36,017 nt of DNA from Actinomycetes bacterium (GCA_023417985.1 JAEZDV010000005.1:1-36017); one strand, 5' to 3'; shown: positions 8,522 to 17,977, numbered from the stretch's first letter. The notes: generated by a model not told the origin, from the letters alone. Translations and numbers: made by a program.

Positions 8522-10828
8522 TCAGGCCGCGGAGGTGACGCGGTACACGTCGTAGACACCCTCGACGTTGCGCACCACGTTCAGCACGTGGCCGAGGTGC
8601 TTGGGATCGCCCATCTCGAAGGTGAACCGGCTCACGGCAACTCGGTCACCGGTCGTCGTGACGGATGCCGACAGGATGTTGACCTTCTCGTCGGCGAGAG
8701 CCTTCGTCACATCCGACAACAGCCGGTGCCGGTCGAGGGCCTCGATCTGGATCGCGACCAGGAACACCGACGACGGCGACGGCGCCCACTCGACGTCGAT
8801 GATCCGCTCCGCCTGCTCGCGCAACGACCCGGCGTTGGTGCAGTCGGTGCGGTGCACGCTCACCGCGCCGGTGCGGGTCACGAACCCCATGATCTCGTCC
8901 CCCGGCACCGGAGTACAGCACTTCGCAAGCTTCGAGACTGTGCCCGGTGCGCCGGGGACCAGCACGCCGGAATCGCCGCTCTGCCGCGACCGGGTGGGAA
9001 TGGTCGACGGGGTGGCCCGCTCGGCCAGTTCCTCCTCCACCCCACCGACGCCGCCGAGCAGTGCGACGAGGCGCTGGACGACATGGTGAGCCGAGACGTG
9101 GTGTTCCCCCACGGCGGTGTACAGGGCCGACACGTCGGAATACTTCAGTTCGCGCGCCACGCCGAGCATCAGATCCGCGTTCATCAGCCGCTGCAGCGGC
9201 AATCCGACGCGGCGGACTTCCTTGCCGATCGCGTCCTTGCCGGACTCGAGCGCTTCCTCGCGACGTTCCTTCGCGAACCACTGCCGGATCTTCGCCTTCG
9301 CCCGCGGCGACACCACGAACGACTGCCAGTCGCGGCTCGGTCCCGCGTTCGGATCCTTCGAGGTGAACACCTCGACGACTTCGCCGTTCTCGAGTTTCCG
9401 CTCGAGTGCGACGAGACGGCCGTTGACACGCGCCCCGATGCATCGGTGCCCCACCTCGGTGTGAACGGCGTACGCGAAGTCCACCGGCGTCGATCCCGAC
9501 GGCAGGGTGATGACGTCACCCTTCGGCGTGAAGACGAAGATCTCCTTGACCGCGAGGTCGTACCGCAACGACTCGAGGAACTCCCCCGGGTCTGCGGCTT
9601 CCCGCTGCCAGTCGAGCAGTTGCCGCATCCAGGCCATGTCGTCGAGTTCACCGACATCTCCCGAGTGGCGCCCCTTGGTCTCCTTGTAGCGCCAGTGGGC
9701 AGCGATGCCGAATTCTGCGGTGCGGTGCATCTCGTGGGTGCGGATCTGCACCTCGAGCGGCTTGCCTTCCGGGCCGATCACCGTGGTGTGGAGAGACTGG
9801 TACACCCCGTACCGCGGCTGGGCGATGTAGTCCTTGAACCGGCCCGCCATGGGCTGCCACAACGAGTGGACCACGCCGACGGCGGCGTAACAGTCGCGAA
9901 TCTCGTCGCACAGGATCCGCACGCCGACCAAGTCGTGGATGTCGTCGAAGTCGCGGCCCTTGACGATCATCTTCTGGTAGATCGACCAGTAGTGCTTGGG
10001 GCGACCCTCGACCACCGCGTCGATGCGCGAGGCCGAAAGGGTCTGGTTGATCTCCGCCCGGACCTTCGCCAGGTATGTGTCGCGCGAGGGCGCTCGCGTC
10101 GCGACGAGACGGACGATCTCCTCGTACTTCTTCGGGTGCAGGATCGCGAAGGAGAGATCCTCCAGTTCCCACTTGACCGTGGCCATCCCGAGCCGGTGTG
10201 CGAGGGGCGCGATGACCTCGAGTGTCTCCCGGGCCTTGCGCGCCTGCTTCTCGGGCGGCAGGAATCGCATGGTGCGCATGTTGTGCAGCCGGTCGGCGAC
10301 CTTGATCACGAGTACCCGGGGATCACGGGCCATCGCGATGATCATCTTGCGAATGGTCTCGCCTTCGGCGGCGTTGCCGAGTACCACCTTGTCGAGCTTG
10401 GTCACCCCGTCGACGAGGTGTGCGACTTCCTCCCCGAAGTCTGCGGTGAGATCTTCGAGGGCGTAGCCGGTGTCTTCGACGGTGTCGTGCAGCAGGGCCG
10501 CGACGAGCGTCGTGGTGTCCATACCCAGCTCGGCGAGAATCGTCGAGACCGCGAGCGGGTGGGTGATGTACGGGTCACCCGACTTGCGTTTCTGGTTCGC
10601 GTGGCGCTCTTCGGCGACGTCGTAGGCGTGCTGGAGCTGCGACAGGTCGGCTTTCGGGTACAGCTCGCGATGGATGGTGACGAGCGGCTCGAGGACCGGC
10701 TTGAGGGTGGTACCGCGCTGGCCGGTGATCCGCCGTGCCAGCCGGGCGCGCACGCGCCGGGACGCGGACGTCGACGCCGGGGTCGGCGTCGGTCCGGAGC
10801 CTTGGGACCGATCCAGATTCTGGGTCAT
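8522..10828 (-). CDS. rel: Bifunctional (p)ppGpp synthetase/hydrolase Rel
   Basis: A 768-residue stringent-response enzyme that makes (p)ppGpp from ATP and GTP/GDP and also hydrolyses it. Domain order: basic N-terminal extension (1-45); HD hydrolase domain with HDTVED near residues 114-119 and a later HNMRT; synthetase domain with GRPKHYWSIY and YQSLHTTV; TGS domain (ITLPSGSTPVDFAYAVH); Cys-containing conserved region (SKLAKCCTPVPGD); and a C-terminal ACT domain (IQIEALDRHRLLSDVTKAL). The intact HD motif argues for a bifunctional Rel/Spo enzyme, the single long RSH of mycolata. The start at 10828 is set by GGAGGG 5-6 nt upstream. It lies 100 nt after apt in the secDF-apt-rel run conserved with M. 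tuberculosis (Rv2583c). Confidence 0.97.
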   Translation of the reverse strand: MTQNLDRSQGSGPTPTPASTSASRRVRARLARRITGQRGTTLKPVLEPLVTIHRELYPKADLSQLQHAYDVAEERHANQKRKSGDPYITHPLAVSTILAELGMDTTTLVAALLHDTVEDTGYALEDLTADFGEEVAHLVDGVTKLDKVVLGNAAEGETIRKMIIAMARDPRVLVIKVADRLHNMRTMRFLPPEKQARKARETLEVIAPLAHRLGMATVKWELEDLSFAILHPKKYEEIVRLVATRAPSRDTYLAKVRAEINQTLSASRIDAVVEGRPKHYWSIYQKMIVKGRDFDDIHDLVGVRILCDEIRDCYAAVGVVHSLWQPMAGRFKDYIAQPRYGVYQSLHTTVIGPEGKPLEVQIRTHEMHRTAEFGIAAHWRYKETKGRHSGDVGELDDMAWMRQLLDWQREAADPGEFLESLRYDLAVKEIFVFTPKGDVITLPSGSTPVDFAYAVHTEVGHRCIGARVNGRLVALERKLENGEVVEVFTSKDPNAGPSRDWQSFVVSPRAKAKIRQWFAKERREEALESGKDAIGKEVRRVGLPLQRLMNADLMLGVARELKYSDVSALYTAVGEHHVSAHHVVQRLVALLGGVGGVEEELAERATPSTIPTRSRQSGDSGVLVPGAPGTVSKLAKCCTPVPGDEIMGFVTRTGAVSVHRTDCTNAGSLREQAERIIDVEWAPSPSSVFLVAIQIEALDRHRLLSDVTKALADEKVNILSASVTTTGDRVAVSRFTFEMGDPKHLGHVLNVVRNVEGVYDVYRVTSAA

Positions 10829-10928
10829 GCCACCCTCCAATCTCGGCCGCTCGCCGGAAGCCCGGACAGAGCCTGCCCGCACATCACGGCCACGGCCGGT
10901 CCACCGGTACCTGTCGCAACTGTAGTAC

Positions 10929-11486
10929 TCAGATCCGGACGAGCGACGTCAGTGGGTACCCAGCGAGCCGCGACCGTCCTCCGAGCGCTTCGATCTCGGT
11001 CACCACGGTCACACCGACGATGTCGGCGCCCGCCCGCTCGAGCAACTCGACGGTCGCACCGAGGGTGCCTCCGGTGGCGAGCACGTCGTCGACGATCAGG
11101 ACCCGCCGCCCGTACAGGATCTTCGAGTCACCCGGAATCTCGATGGCGGCAGTGCCGTACTCGAGTGTGTATTCGCAGGTCTGCACCGGCGGCGGGAGCT
11201 TGCCGGCCTTACGCACGGCCAGCACGCCGACGCCGAGGTCGCGGGCGATGCCGCCGCCCAGCAGGAAACCGCGCGCGTCGATTCCGGCGACGAGTTCCGC
11301 GCCGGGCGCAACCGACGAGAGTGCGCTGATGATCGAGGAGAACGCCGGACCATCGGCGAACACCGGCGTGAGATCGGCGAATCGGACACCCGGGGCCGGG
11401 AAATCGTCCACCCACCGCGTGTTCGAGGTGACGGCGGCGGCGGCCTGGTGGATCAGATCGGAGGAAGCGGTCCGGGAAACGTTCAT
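10929..11486 (-). CDS. apt: Adenine phosphoribosyltransferase
   Basis: A 185-residue cytosolic purine-salvage enzyme converting adenine plus PRPP to AMP and pyrophosphate. The PRPP-binding motif VLIVDDVLATGGTL and the family segments FPAPGVRFADLTPVF and GIDARGFLLGGGIA are present, and the length is typical. The ATG at 11486 overlaps the TGA of the upstream solute-binding protein gene (ATGA), so translation is likely coupled to that gene. The in-frame amber codon at 12665-12667 in that gene might therefore influence apt. Gene order secF-binding protein-apt-rel matches Rv2586c-Rv2583c. Confidence 0.95.
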   Translation of the reverse strand: MNVSRTASSDLIHQAAAAVTSNTRWVDDFPAPGVRFADLTPVFADGPAFSSIISALSSVAPGAELVAGIDARGFLLGGGIARDLGVGVLAVRKAGKLPPPVQTCEYTLEYGTAAIEIPGDSKILYGRRVLIVDDVLATGGTLGATVELLERAGADIVGVTVVTEIEALGGRSRLAGYPLTSLVRI

Positions 11487-12640
11487 TCTGTAAGTATCCA
11501 CCGGTCCATGTTCCAGCCCGAACCCGCGGTCGTGGGGTTGGCAACTCCGGCCGACAACCCGGACGCGAAACCGATCGAGCGGGGCTGCACGAAGAGCGGC
11601 AGCGTGGGCATCTCTTCCCACAGGATCCTCTCGCCGTCCCCGACCAGACCGGCCACTGCCTGCAGATCGCCGGCCACGAGCAATCCGTCGAGGATTTCGT
11701 CGATCCGCCCGTTCGCGAAACCACCGATGTTGCTGCCGGTTCCGGAGTGCAGGGCGGCACGCGCAAGGTCCATGTCGGCAGTGCCCCCGGAACCGGCCGC
11801 TGCGGCAGTGCCCGCGAGCACGGCATCCACCTCGTTCCCCAACTGGGAGGGTACGAACGAATCCGATCCGGCGTCGACGACGTCGATACCCGCTTCACGG
11901 CACGACGCCGCGATCAGTTCGACGGTGCGTGCCCGCCTGTCGTCGGGCGCGAGATATCCGATGCGTACCTCCATGCGTTCCTGACCGGAGCCGGAACGTT
12001 CACCACGCGCAGCCTCGAGATCCGGCTGCAGGTAGCGCTCGGCCGGCCCCGCCGTCTGCGGGTACAGCGGCGAATCCGTCGGTAGCAGGCGAGAGGAGAC
12101 CGGACCGGTCGCAAATCCCGACCCCGCTCCCGAGGCACCGAGTTCCTCGAACAACTGCGTGCGCGGAACACACAGTGCGAAGGCTCTTCGCGCCGCAGGG
12201 TTTTCGAACACTCCGCGGGTCGCGAACACGATCTGTTCGAGATTGCGGGAGACCACAGTCGCCGACTCGACCGCGCCGACCACCTGGTGCGCCTCGCTCA
12301 TGGATCCGGCGCCGACGTCCACGACCTGGATCTGCCCACTGTCTGCAGCGGCCGACATTTCACTCCCCCGCGACCACACGACGATCCGGTCGGTCCCGGG
12401 AGCGTTGCCCCACCACCGTTCGTTCGCGACCAGGACGAGTCCGCCGTCCGTCGTGTAGGACTCGACGCGATACGGGCCGGCGGACGGGAACAGCGCCGCG
12501 TCGAACTCGCCGGGCGTGAGCGACCATCCGGTGTTCCAGAAGTCGGCGATGCGGCGGACCTCGTCGAGATTACCGCCGTTGATCGCACCGACGAGGTCGC
12601 CGACGCCCGCTTGCCGCGCCGCGACGTGGGCCGGCATCAA
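11483..12640 (-). pseudogene. Family 5 ABC solute-binding protein, C-terminal two-thirds (after in-frame TAG)
   Basis: This 385-codon segment is in the same frame as the upstream segment at 12665-13237; only the TAG at 12665-12667 separates them. Together they form one SBP_bac_5-type (peptide/nickel/oligopeptide) solute-binding protein of about 584 codons. Seen here: a LMPAHV segment right after the stop, FDAALFPSAGPYRVESY, LVANERWWG, FATRGVFENPAARRAFALCV, and a C-terminal LPLFVQPRSIGFASGL, all usual landmarks of the family. A TTG (12640) and ATG (12637) just downstream of the stop could allow restart, but the product would lack signal peptide and lobe 1, so it should not be exported. Position between secF and apt matches Rv2585c. 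No permease or ATPase genes are beside it, so the ligand is unknown. Confidence 0.75.
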
Positions 12641-12664
12641 TTCGGTCGCACCGAACAGGGTGTT

Positions 12665-13237
12665 CTAGTCCGCGTCGCCGCGACCACCCTTGAACACGAC
12701 GGTGGCTTCCTTCGAACCGGGCTGGCACTCGACTCGCTCGATGTCGGCGTAACCGCCGCGCAGCGACGAGTCGAATACGTTCACCGTGGCGCCGGATTCG
12801 TCGGGCTCGGAGAACCGGCCGCTTCCGGCCGCCCACGTGAGCACCAGATCGTCGCACGACATCGGCACGCCGTCCGAGTAGACGGAATCGGGTGAGAGCC
12901 GGTACTGCACCGTGAACGGATCTCCCGGTACCGCGGTGGCGGTGCCGATGTCGGTGTCCGACACGACATACCCCGACGGTGCGACGTATCCGAAGCCCGG
13001 CAGCACCCTCGTGAAGGCCTGCCGGGCTCCCGACGCGGCGCCGTCGACGGTGTTGGCGTTGTAGGTCGTCACCGTGTTGTCGATGGCGTATCCGATCGAG
13101 TGCACGCGCTCTTCCTCGGCGCCGCACGAAAGCGTCGCCGCGGCTACCACCGCGAGCGTGATCCCGACGACCGCGCGTCGCGGCCGGCCCTCAGGGCGGG
13201 AGGTGTGCGTTCGCTGAATCCACTCGGTCACCGGCAT
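12665..13237 (-). pseudogene. Family 5 ABC solute-binding protein, N-terminal part ending at TAG
   Basis: 190 codons from ATG 13237, one base after the secF stop (TGATATG), to TAG 12665-12667. The N-terminus is basic, followed by a hydrophobic stretch (VVGITLAVVAAATLSC) whose Cys makes a lipoprotein signal plausible though not canonical. Lobe 1 landmarks follow: GYAIDNTVTTYNANT, YRLSPDSVYSDGVPMSCDDLVLTW and VECQPGSKEATVVFKGG. The frame then reads D-A-D-TAG-N-T-L-F-G-A-T-E-L-M-P-A-H. In relatives this joint commonly carries W before the LF...LMPAH segment, so TGG to TAG is the simplest explanation. A truncated lipoprotein of lobe 1 only is not expected to bind ligand. Confidence 0.75.
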
Positions 13238-13238
13238 A

Positions 13239-14429
13239 TCAGGACTTTCTCTTGGCGCGCTTTCCGGTCGGCCGGGCCCCCGGCCTCGGGGCCCGCTGGA
13301 CGGGGGTGTTGCGGGCGACCGGCCGATCCACGGCGGTGACAGCCGGTGCCGGGCCGGTCTGCGAGACCTGACCGCTTTCGGCGGAGGCGACGCGCGCTGC
13401 CGCCTCTTCGCGCTTGGCCAGTACCTTGCGGGTGTGCTTCGCAATCGGTCCGCGCCATTCCTTCAGGGTAACGAGGAGCGGGGTGGCGAAGAAGATCGAC
13501 GAGAACGCGCCGACGACAATGCCGACGAGCTGGATCAGCGCCAGATCCTTGAGCGTGCCGACCCCGAGGAGCCACACCGCAACCACCATCAGGGCGATGA
13601 CGGGAAGCACCGAGATGACGGTGGTGTTGATCGACCGCATCAACGTCTGATTGACGGCGAGGTTCGCCTGCTCGGCATAGGTCCGCCGGTGCAGGTGCAG
13701 AATGCCGCGGGTGTTCTCCTCCACCTTGTCGAACACCACCACGGTGTCGTAGAGGGAGAAACCGAGGATGGTCAGCAACCCGATGACCGTCGCCGGCGTG
13801 ACCTCGAAGCCGACGAGCGAGTACACCCCGGCGGTGACGATGATGTCGAAGAACAACGCGGCGATCGCAGCGATCGCCATGTCGCGCTCGTAGCGCACCG
13901 CGATGTAGACACTGACGATCACCAGGAAGACCACCAGCGCGATGAGCGCCTTGTCGGTGATCTGGCTACCCCACGTCTCGCTCACGTCGGCGACGCTGAT
14001 CGAGTTGATCGAGGGTTGCCCGTCACTGCCGGCCGGCTGGAACTCGTCGAACAGGGCAGACTGCACGGCTGCGACTTGGCCCTGGTCGAGCGCCTCGGAC
14101 CGGATCTGGAACGTGGCTCCCGAGCCGGCACCGACGGTCTGAACCGCCTCCGGCTCGAAGCCGAGCGTGTCGCTGAAGACGGTCTCGACTTCCTCGGTGC
14201 TCGCGTCGGCGACGACCGGCATCTGGATGCGGGTTCCGCCTTCGAAGTCGATGCCCCATGTGAAGCCGCGCAGGAGCATGCTCCCCAGTGCGAGCAGCAC
14301 GATCATCGCCGTCACGATGTACCAGCGTTTGCGCTGTCCCACGATCTCGAACGCGCCGGTACCCGTGTAGAGCCCCGCGAGTGTCCCGCGACGCTTCGTG
14401 GGTCGTTCCACTGTCGTCGTGCCGGTCAT
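13239..14429 (-). CDS. secF: Protein translocase subunit SecF
   Basis: A 396-residue inner-membrane subunit of the SecDF accessory complex, which uses the proton gradient to help pull proteins across after SecYEG-SecA. Six transmembrane segments are visible: one near residues 37-55, then a periplasmic domain (GIDFEGGTRIQMPV start), then five clustered helices (about 165-320) with the family marks IGLLTILGFSLYDTVVVFD and NQTLMRSINTT. The C-tail is basic and Pro/Ala-rich. An upstream GTG at 14435 overlaps the secD stop, but GGAGG lies only 1 nt from it and 7 nt from ATG 14429, so ATG 14429 is the better start. It follows secD directly and precedes the solute-binding protein gene by 1 nt. Confidence 0.95.
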   Translation of the reverse strand: MTGTTTVERPTKRRGTLAGLYTGTGAFEIVGQRKRWYIVTAMIVLLALGSMLLRGFTWGIDFEGGTRIQMPVVADASTEEVETVFSDTLGFEPEAVQTVGAGSGATFQIRSEALDQGQVAAVQSALFDEFQPAGSDGQPSINSISVADVSETWGSQITDKALIALVVFLVIVSVYIAVRYERDMAIAAIAALFFDIIVTAGVYSLVGFEVTPATVIGLLTILGFSLYDTVVVFDKVEENTRGILHLHRRTYAEQANLAVNQTLMRSINTTVISVLPVIALMVVAVWLLGVGTLKDLALIQLVGIVVGAFSSIFFATPLLVTLKEWRGPIAKHTRKVLAKREEAAARVASAESGQVSQTGPAPAVTAVDRPVARNTPVQRAPRPGARPTGKRAKRKS

Positions 14430-14431
14430 GT

Positions 14432-16255
14432 TCACGCCTCCTTCGCCGCTGCCGCAGCGACCTGGCGCTCGTGCGCCACCTGCTGAATTGCTCCCAGACC
14501 GTTCACGCTCGGCTTGGACCAGAACTTCGACCTCGAGGCCATGTGGACGAGCGGCCAGGTCACGAGGAAGACCACCACGACATCCAGGATGGTGGTCAGG
14601 CCGAGGGTGAAGGCGAAGCCGCGCACCTGACCGACCGCGAGAACGTAGAGCACCGCGGCAGCGATGAAGCTGACCGCATTACCCGACAGGATGGTGCGAC
14701 GGGCGCGTGCCCAGCCGCGCGGGACCGCGGAGCGGAAACTCCGCCCTTCCCGGATCTCGTCCTTGATGCGCTCGAAGAAGACCACGAACGAGTCCGCGGT
14801 CATGCCGATACCGATGATCAGGCCGGCGATTCCGGCGAGGTCGAGGGTGAACCCGATGTAGCGGCCGAGGAGCACCATCACGGCGTAGACCGCGAGACCG
14901 GACAGGATGAGCGACAAGGCGGTGAGTACGCCGAGCATCCGGTAGTACGCCAGGCAGAACAGGAACACCAGAGCGAGGCCGACGGCACCGGCGATCAAGC
15001 CGGCTTCCAGGGAGGCGAATCCGAGGGTCGCCGAGACCGTCTCCGCTTCGGACGAGACGAACGACAGGGGCAACGACCCGTACTTGAGCGTGTTCGCGAG
15101 CTCGCTCGCCTGCGTGTTGGTGAAGTTGCCGGTGATCGACGTGGCACTGCCGGCGGGGGTTGCGCCCTGGATGACCGGTGCGCTGACCACCTGCGAGTCG
15201 AGCGTGAACGCGGCCTGCTTGCCGATGTTGGCTGCGGTGAACTGCGCCCACGTGTTGCTGCCCTCGCTGTCGAAGGTCAAGCTGACCTCGTATCGCGACT
15301 GCTGGGAGTTGAATCCCGAGGTGGCATCGGAGATCTGCTGGCCGTCGATGATGCTCGGGCCGAGAAGATAGACGGAGGTGTCGTCCGTCGAGCAGGCGAC
15401 GAGCGGCAACTCGGGATCGTCGTTGCCCGCGAGCGGATCGGCTGCCGAGCAGTCGAGGGCGATAGCCGCCTCCTGCTGAACAGCAGGGTCGGTGCTCTGA
15501 CGCGAGGCTTTGGCCGCGGCGATCTGGTCGGCTGCTTCTGCCTGCGGGCTCCCGGGAATCGTGTCGGGTGACTGAGTCTCGGCGGGTGCTTCGGTCGCCG
15601 GAGACTCGGCAGGGGCCTCGGTCGCCGGAGTCTCGGGGGCAGGAGTCTCGGCAGGCGCCTCCGTGGCCGGAGAGTCACCCGGCTCGGCGGGCGCATCGGT
15701 CGGGTCCTGCGCCGGGAACGGCCTGCCCTGCGGCTCCGCGCCGTCCGTGGCCGGTGCCTGCTCACCGCCCGCGGGCGGGACCTCGGCAGGTGCGCCCGTC
15801 TCCGATTCCGGGGTGGTGGCACCCCCGGCGGGGGCGTCTTCCTCGGTGGGCTGCTGCGCCGCCGAGTTCGAGCTCGCGATCGGTCCTCCGAGCACGGGGC
15901 GGATGTAGAGCCGCGCGGTCTGTCCGAGGGTCTTCGCCTGCGCGCTGTCGTCGCCGGGCACCGTGATCACCAGGTTGTCGCCGTCGACGACCACCTCCGA
16001 ACCCGATACACCGAGGCCGTTCACACGGGTCTCGATGATCTGCTGGGCTTGCCGCAAGCTGTCCGAGCTCGGGCTGCTGCCGTCCGGGGTGCGTGCGGTG
16101 AGCGTCACCCGGGTGCCGCCCTGCAGATCGATGCCGAGTTTGGGAGTCGGCGACTTGTCCCCGGTGAAGAAGACCAATGCATACAGCGCTACCAGGATCA
16201 CCCCGAACAGGGCGAGCGAACGCGCGGGATGCACCGATCCATTGGAAGGTGCCAC
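14432..16255 (-). CDS. secD: Protein translocase subunit SecD
   Basis: A 607-residue membrane partner of SecF in Sec-dependent export. TM1 is at about residues 13-31, followed by the conserved LGIDLQGGTRVTL strand, a large periplasmic domain, and a five-helix C-terminal block (about 435-590) containing the LAGIAGLIIGIGMTADSFVVFFERIKDE signature region. The periplasmic part carries a long low-complexity insertion (about residues 135-240) rich in Pro, Ala, Glu and Thr with repeats of PATEAPAET type, which makes it longer than compact SecD proteins. The start is GTG, with GAGGAG about 11 nt upstream. A 120-nt gap separates it from yajC upstream. Confidence 0.95.
   Translation of the reverse strand: MAPSNGSVHPARSLALFGVILVALYALVFFTGDKSPTPKLGIDLQGGTRVTLTARTPDGSSPSSDSLRQAQQIIETRVNGLGVSGSEVVVDGDNLVITVPGDDSAQAKTLGQTARLYIRPVLGGPIASSNSAAQQPTEEDAPAGGATTPESETGAPAEVPPAGGEQAPATDGAEPQGRPFPAQDPTDAPAEPGDSPATEAPAETPAPETPATEAPAESPATEAPAETQSPDTIPGSPQAEAADQIAAAKASRQSTDPAVQQEAAIALDCSAADPLAGNDDPELPLVACSTDDTSVYLLGPSIIDGQQISDATSGFNSQQSRYEVSLTFDSEGSNTWAQFTAANIGKQAAFTLDSQVVSAPVIQGATPAGSATSITGNFTNTQASELANTLKYGSLPLSFVSSEAETVSATLGFASLEAGLIAGAVGLALVFLFCLAYYRMLGVLTALSLILSGLAVYAVMVLLGRYIGFTLDLAGIAGLIIGIGMTADSFVVFFERIKDEIREGRSFRSAVPRGWARARRTILSGNAVSFIAAAVLYVLAVGQVRGFAFTLGLTTILDVVVVFLVTWPLVHMASRSKFWSKPSVNGLGAIQQVAHERQVAAAAAKEA
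15572..15670 (-). repeat. Imperfect 27-bp coding repeats in secD
   Basis: Several degenerate copies of a 9-codon unit (PATEAPAET and variants such as PATEAPAES and PAPETPATE) fall within secD codons 196-228, inside the Pro/Ala/Glu/Thr-rich periplasmic insertion. A run like this can change length by slippage. Confidence 0.6.
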
Positions 16256-16375
16256 GGTGTGTCAGTCTCCTCGATACGAGTGAGTGGAATCGGTGAAGGC
16301 AACTCTCACAGACGTGCTGCGAGCACGCCGCAGCATCGGCGCCGACGGGTTCTCGGTGCGCCGCGCGCGTAGGCG

Positions 16376-16708
16376 TCAGTGCTCGGTGGGGCGCCCGTCC
16401 GACGGATCGTCCTTGCCGAGCGAGATCCGGCCGCTGTCGTCGACCGGGTTCTGGGCGGGCACGACGCGCTCACGAACCACCAGACGTGACCAGGTGGTCA
16501 CCACGCCCGGCGCGATCTCGAGTTCGACTGTGTCGTCCGCGAGCGACACCACAGTGGCGTGGAGCCCTGCGGTCGTCATCACGCGGTCGCCGACGCTCAG
16601 GGAGTCCTGGAGCTCCGCTACCTTGGCCATTTCCTTCTTCTGACGCCGCACGCCCAGGAAGGTCGGGACGAGCAGGGCGAGAATCAGGAGCGGAAAGAGC
16701 AGTTCCAT
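16376..16708 (-). CDS. yajC: Preprotein translocase subunit YajC
   Basis: A 110-residue single-span membrane protein associated with SecDF. The N-terminal helix (residues 2-20, LLFPLLILALLVPTFLG) is followed by the typical RRQKKE basic patch and a small beta domain with LSVGDRVMTTAGLHATVV. The C-tail is Asp/Pro-rich. It is first in the yajC-secD-secF run, and 16709-16849 upstream must hold its promoter, though I could not fix the hexamers with confidence. Confidence 0.93.
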   Translation of the reverse strand: MELLFPLLILALLVPTFLGVRRQKKEMAKVAELQDSLSVGDRVMTTAGLHATVVSLADDTVELEIAPGVVTTWSRLVVRERVVPAQNPVDDSGRISLGKDDPSDGRPTEH

Positions 16709-16849
16709 CGTTGAAGTCAGTCCTCGGTTGTAGCCAGTGTCGTGGCGGCCGCGCAGCCGGCTCGACGTCGGAATCGGCCTCCACGGACCGATGCAATAGA
16801 CCAGTGTGCCATTACCTCGCCGCAGACCCTACGACCACGCGGCCGGGAA

Positions 16850-17977
16850 CTAGACCCCGGGTGGGTCCGGATGCTCACCCGATCGATCGAGCTGCGGCTC
16901 CCGTGCCCGCACCTCGATACCTCCCGTGGCCGCCTCCGGAGGCGGTGTCAGTCCCAGCTGAAGCCACGCCGCCGCGGTCGCGACGCGCCCTCGGGGTGTG
17001 CGGGCAATCATTCCGGCACGCACGAGGAACGGTTCGCAGACCTCTTCGACGGTTCCCGGCTCCTCACCGACAGCCACGGCCAGGGTCGACACACCCACCG
17101 GACCGCCGCCGAAGCTGCGCACCAGAGCACCGAGTACCGCTCGGTCCAGCCGGTCGAGGCCGATGGGATCGACGTCGTACACCTCGAGCGCCGCCCGGGC
17201 GATGTCGCGTGTCACGACGCCGTCGGCACGGACCTCGGCGTAGTCCCGCACCCGGCGCAGCAGACGGTTGGCGATACGCGGTGTGCCACGTGAGCGTCCG
17301 GCGATCTCGGCGCTCGCCTCGTCGTGCAGATCGATACCGAGGATCTTGGCGGATCGCCGCAGGATCAGCTGCAGTTCGGCGGGTTCGTAGAAATCCATGT
17401 GTGCCGTGAACCCGAACCGGTCGCGCAGCGGCCCCGTGAGGGCGCCGGAGCGAGTCGTCGCACCGACGAGGGTGAACGGAGCGACCTCGAGCGGAATGGA
17501 CGTGGCTCCAGGCCCCTTCCCCACGACGACGTCGACCCGGAAGTCCTCCATCGCGAGATAGAGCATCTCCTCGGCTGGACGCGCGATCCGGTGGATCTCG
17601 TCGATGAACAGGACGTCACCCTCGACCAGATTCGACAACATTGCCGCGAGATCGCCTGCACGCTCGAGCGCCGGCCCGGACGTGAGCCGCAGCGACGACC
17701 CCAGTTCGGCGGCGATGATCATCGCCATGGATGTCTTGCCCAGGCCGGGTGGCCCCGACAGCAGGATGTGATCGGGTGTCCCGCCCCGCATGGTTGCGCC
17801 GCGAAGGACGAGTTGGAGTTGTTCACGCACCCTGGGCTGCCCGATGAAGTCGTCGAGGCTCTTGGGGCGCAGGCTCGCTTCGATGTCGCCGTCGGGGGCG
17901 GTGAAGGCAGCCGTGACCGGGGAGGCGTGCGGATCGTCGTACGACTCCCCGTCGCCGGAGAGGTCGTCGCCGGTCAT
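16850..17977 (-). CDS. ruvB: Holliday junction branch-migration ATPase RuvB
   Basis: A 375-residue AAA+ motor that drives branch migration with RuvA. Walker A is GPPGLGKTS, Walker B is LFIDEIH, sensor 1 is VGATTRSG, followed by PLRDRFGF and a C-terminal winged-helix domain (FGGGPVGVSTLAVAVGEE; ending with the PRGR turn). The C-terminus extends some 40 residues past the usual TAAAW..L end and is Pro/Glu/Arg-rich. Its ATG overlaps the ruvA stop (ATGA). It ends in TAG, showing that TAG serves as a normal terminator in this genome. Confidence 0.97.
   Translation of the reverse strand: MTGDDLSGDGESYDDPHASPVTAAFTAPDGDIEASLRPKSLDDFIGQPRVREQLQLVLRGATMRGGTPDHILLSGPPGLGKTSMAMIIAAELGSSLRLTSGPALERAGDLAAMLSNLVEGDVLFIDEIHRIARPAEEMLYLAMEDFRVDVVVGKGPGATSIPLEVAPFTLVGATTRSGALTGPLRDRFGFTAHMDFYEPAELQLILRRSAKILGIDLHDEASAEIAGRSRGTPRIANRLLRRVRDYAEVRADGVVTRDIARAALEVYDVDPIGLDRLDRAVLGALVRSFGGGPVGVSTLAVAVGEEPGTVEEVCEPFLVRAGMIARTPRGRVATAAAWLQLGLTPPPEAATGGIEVRAREPQLDRSGEHPDPPGV

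Noticed and set aside
55..12667. General reassignment of TAG to a sense codon
   Set aside because: At least four genes in the window (ruvB, tesB, the TIR gene and the ATP-grasp fusion) end in TAG at the expected family C-terminus.
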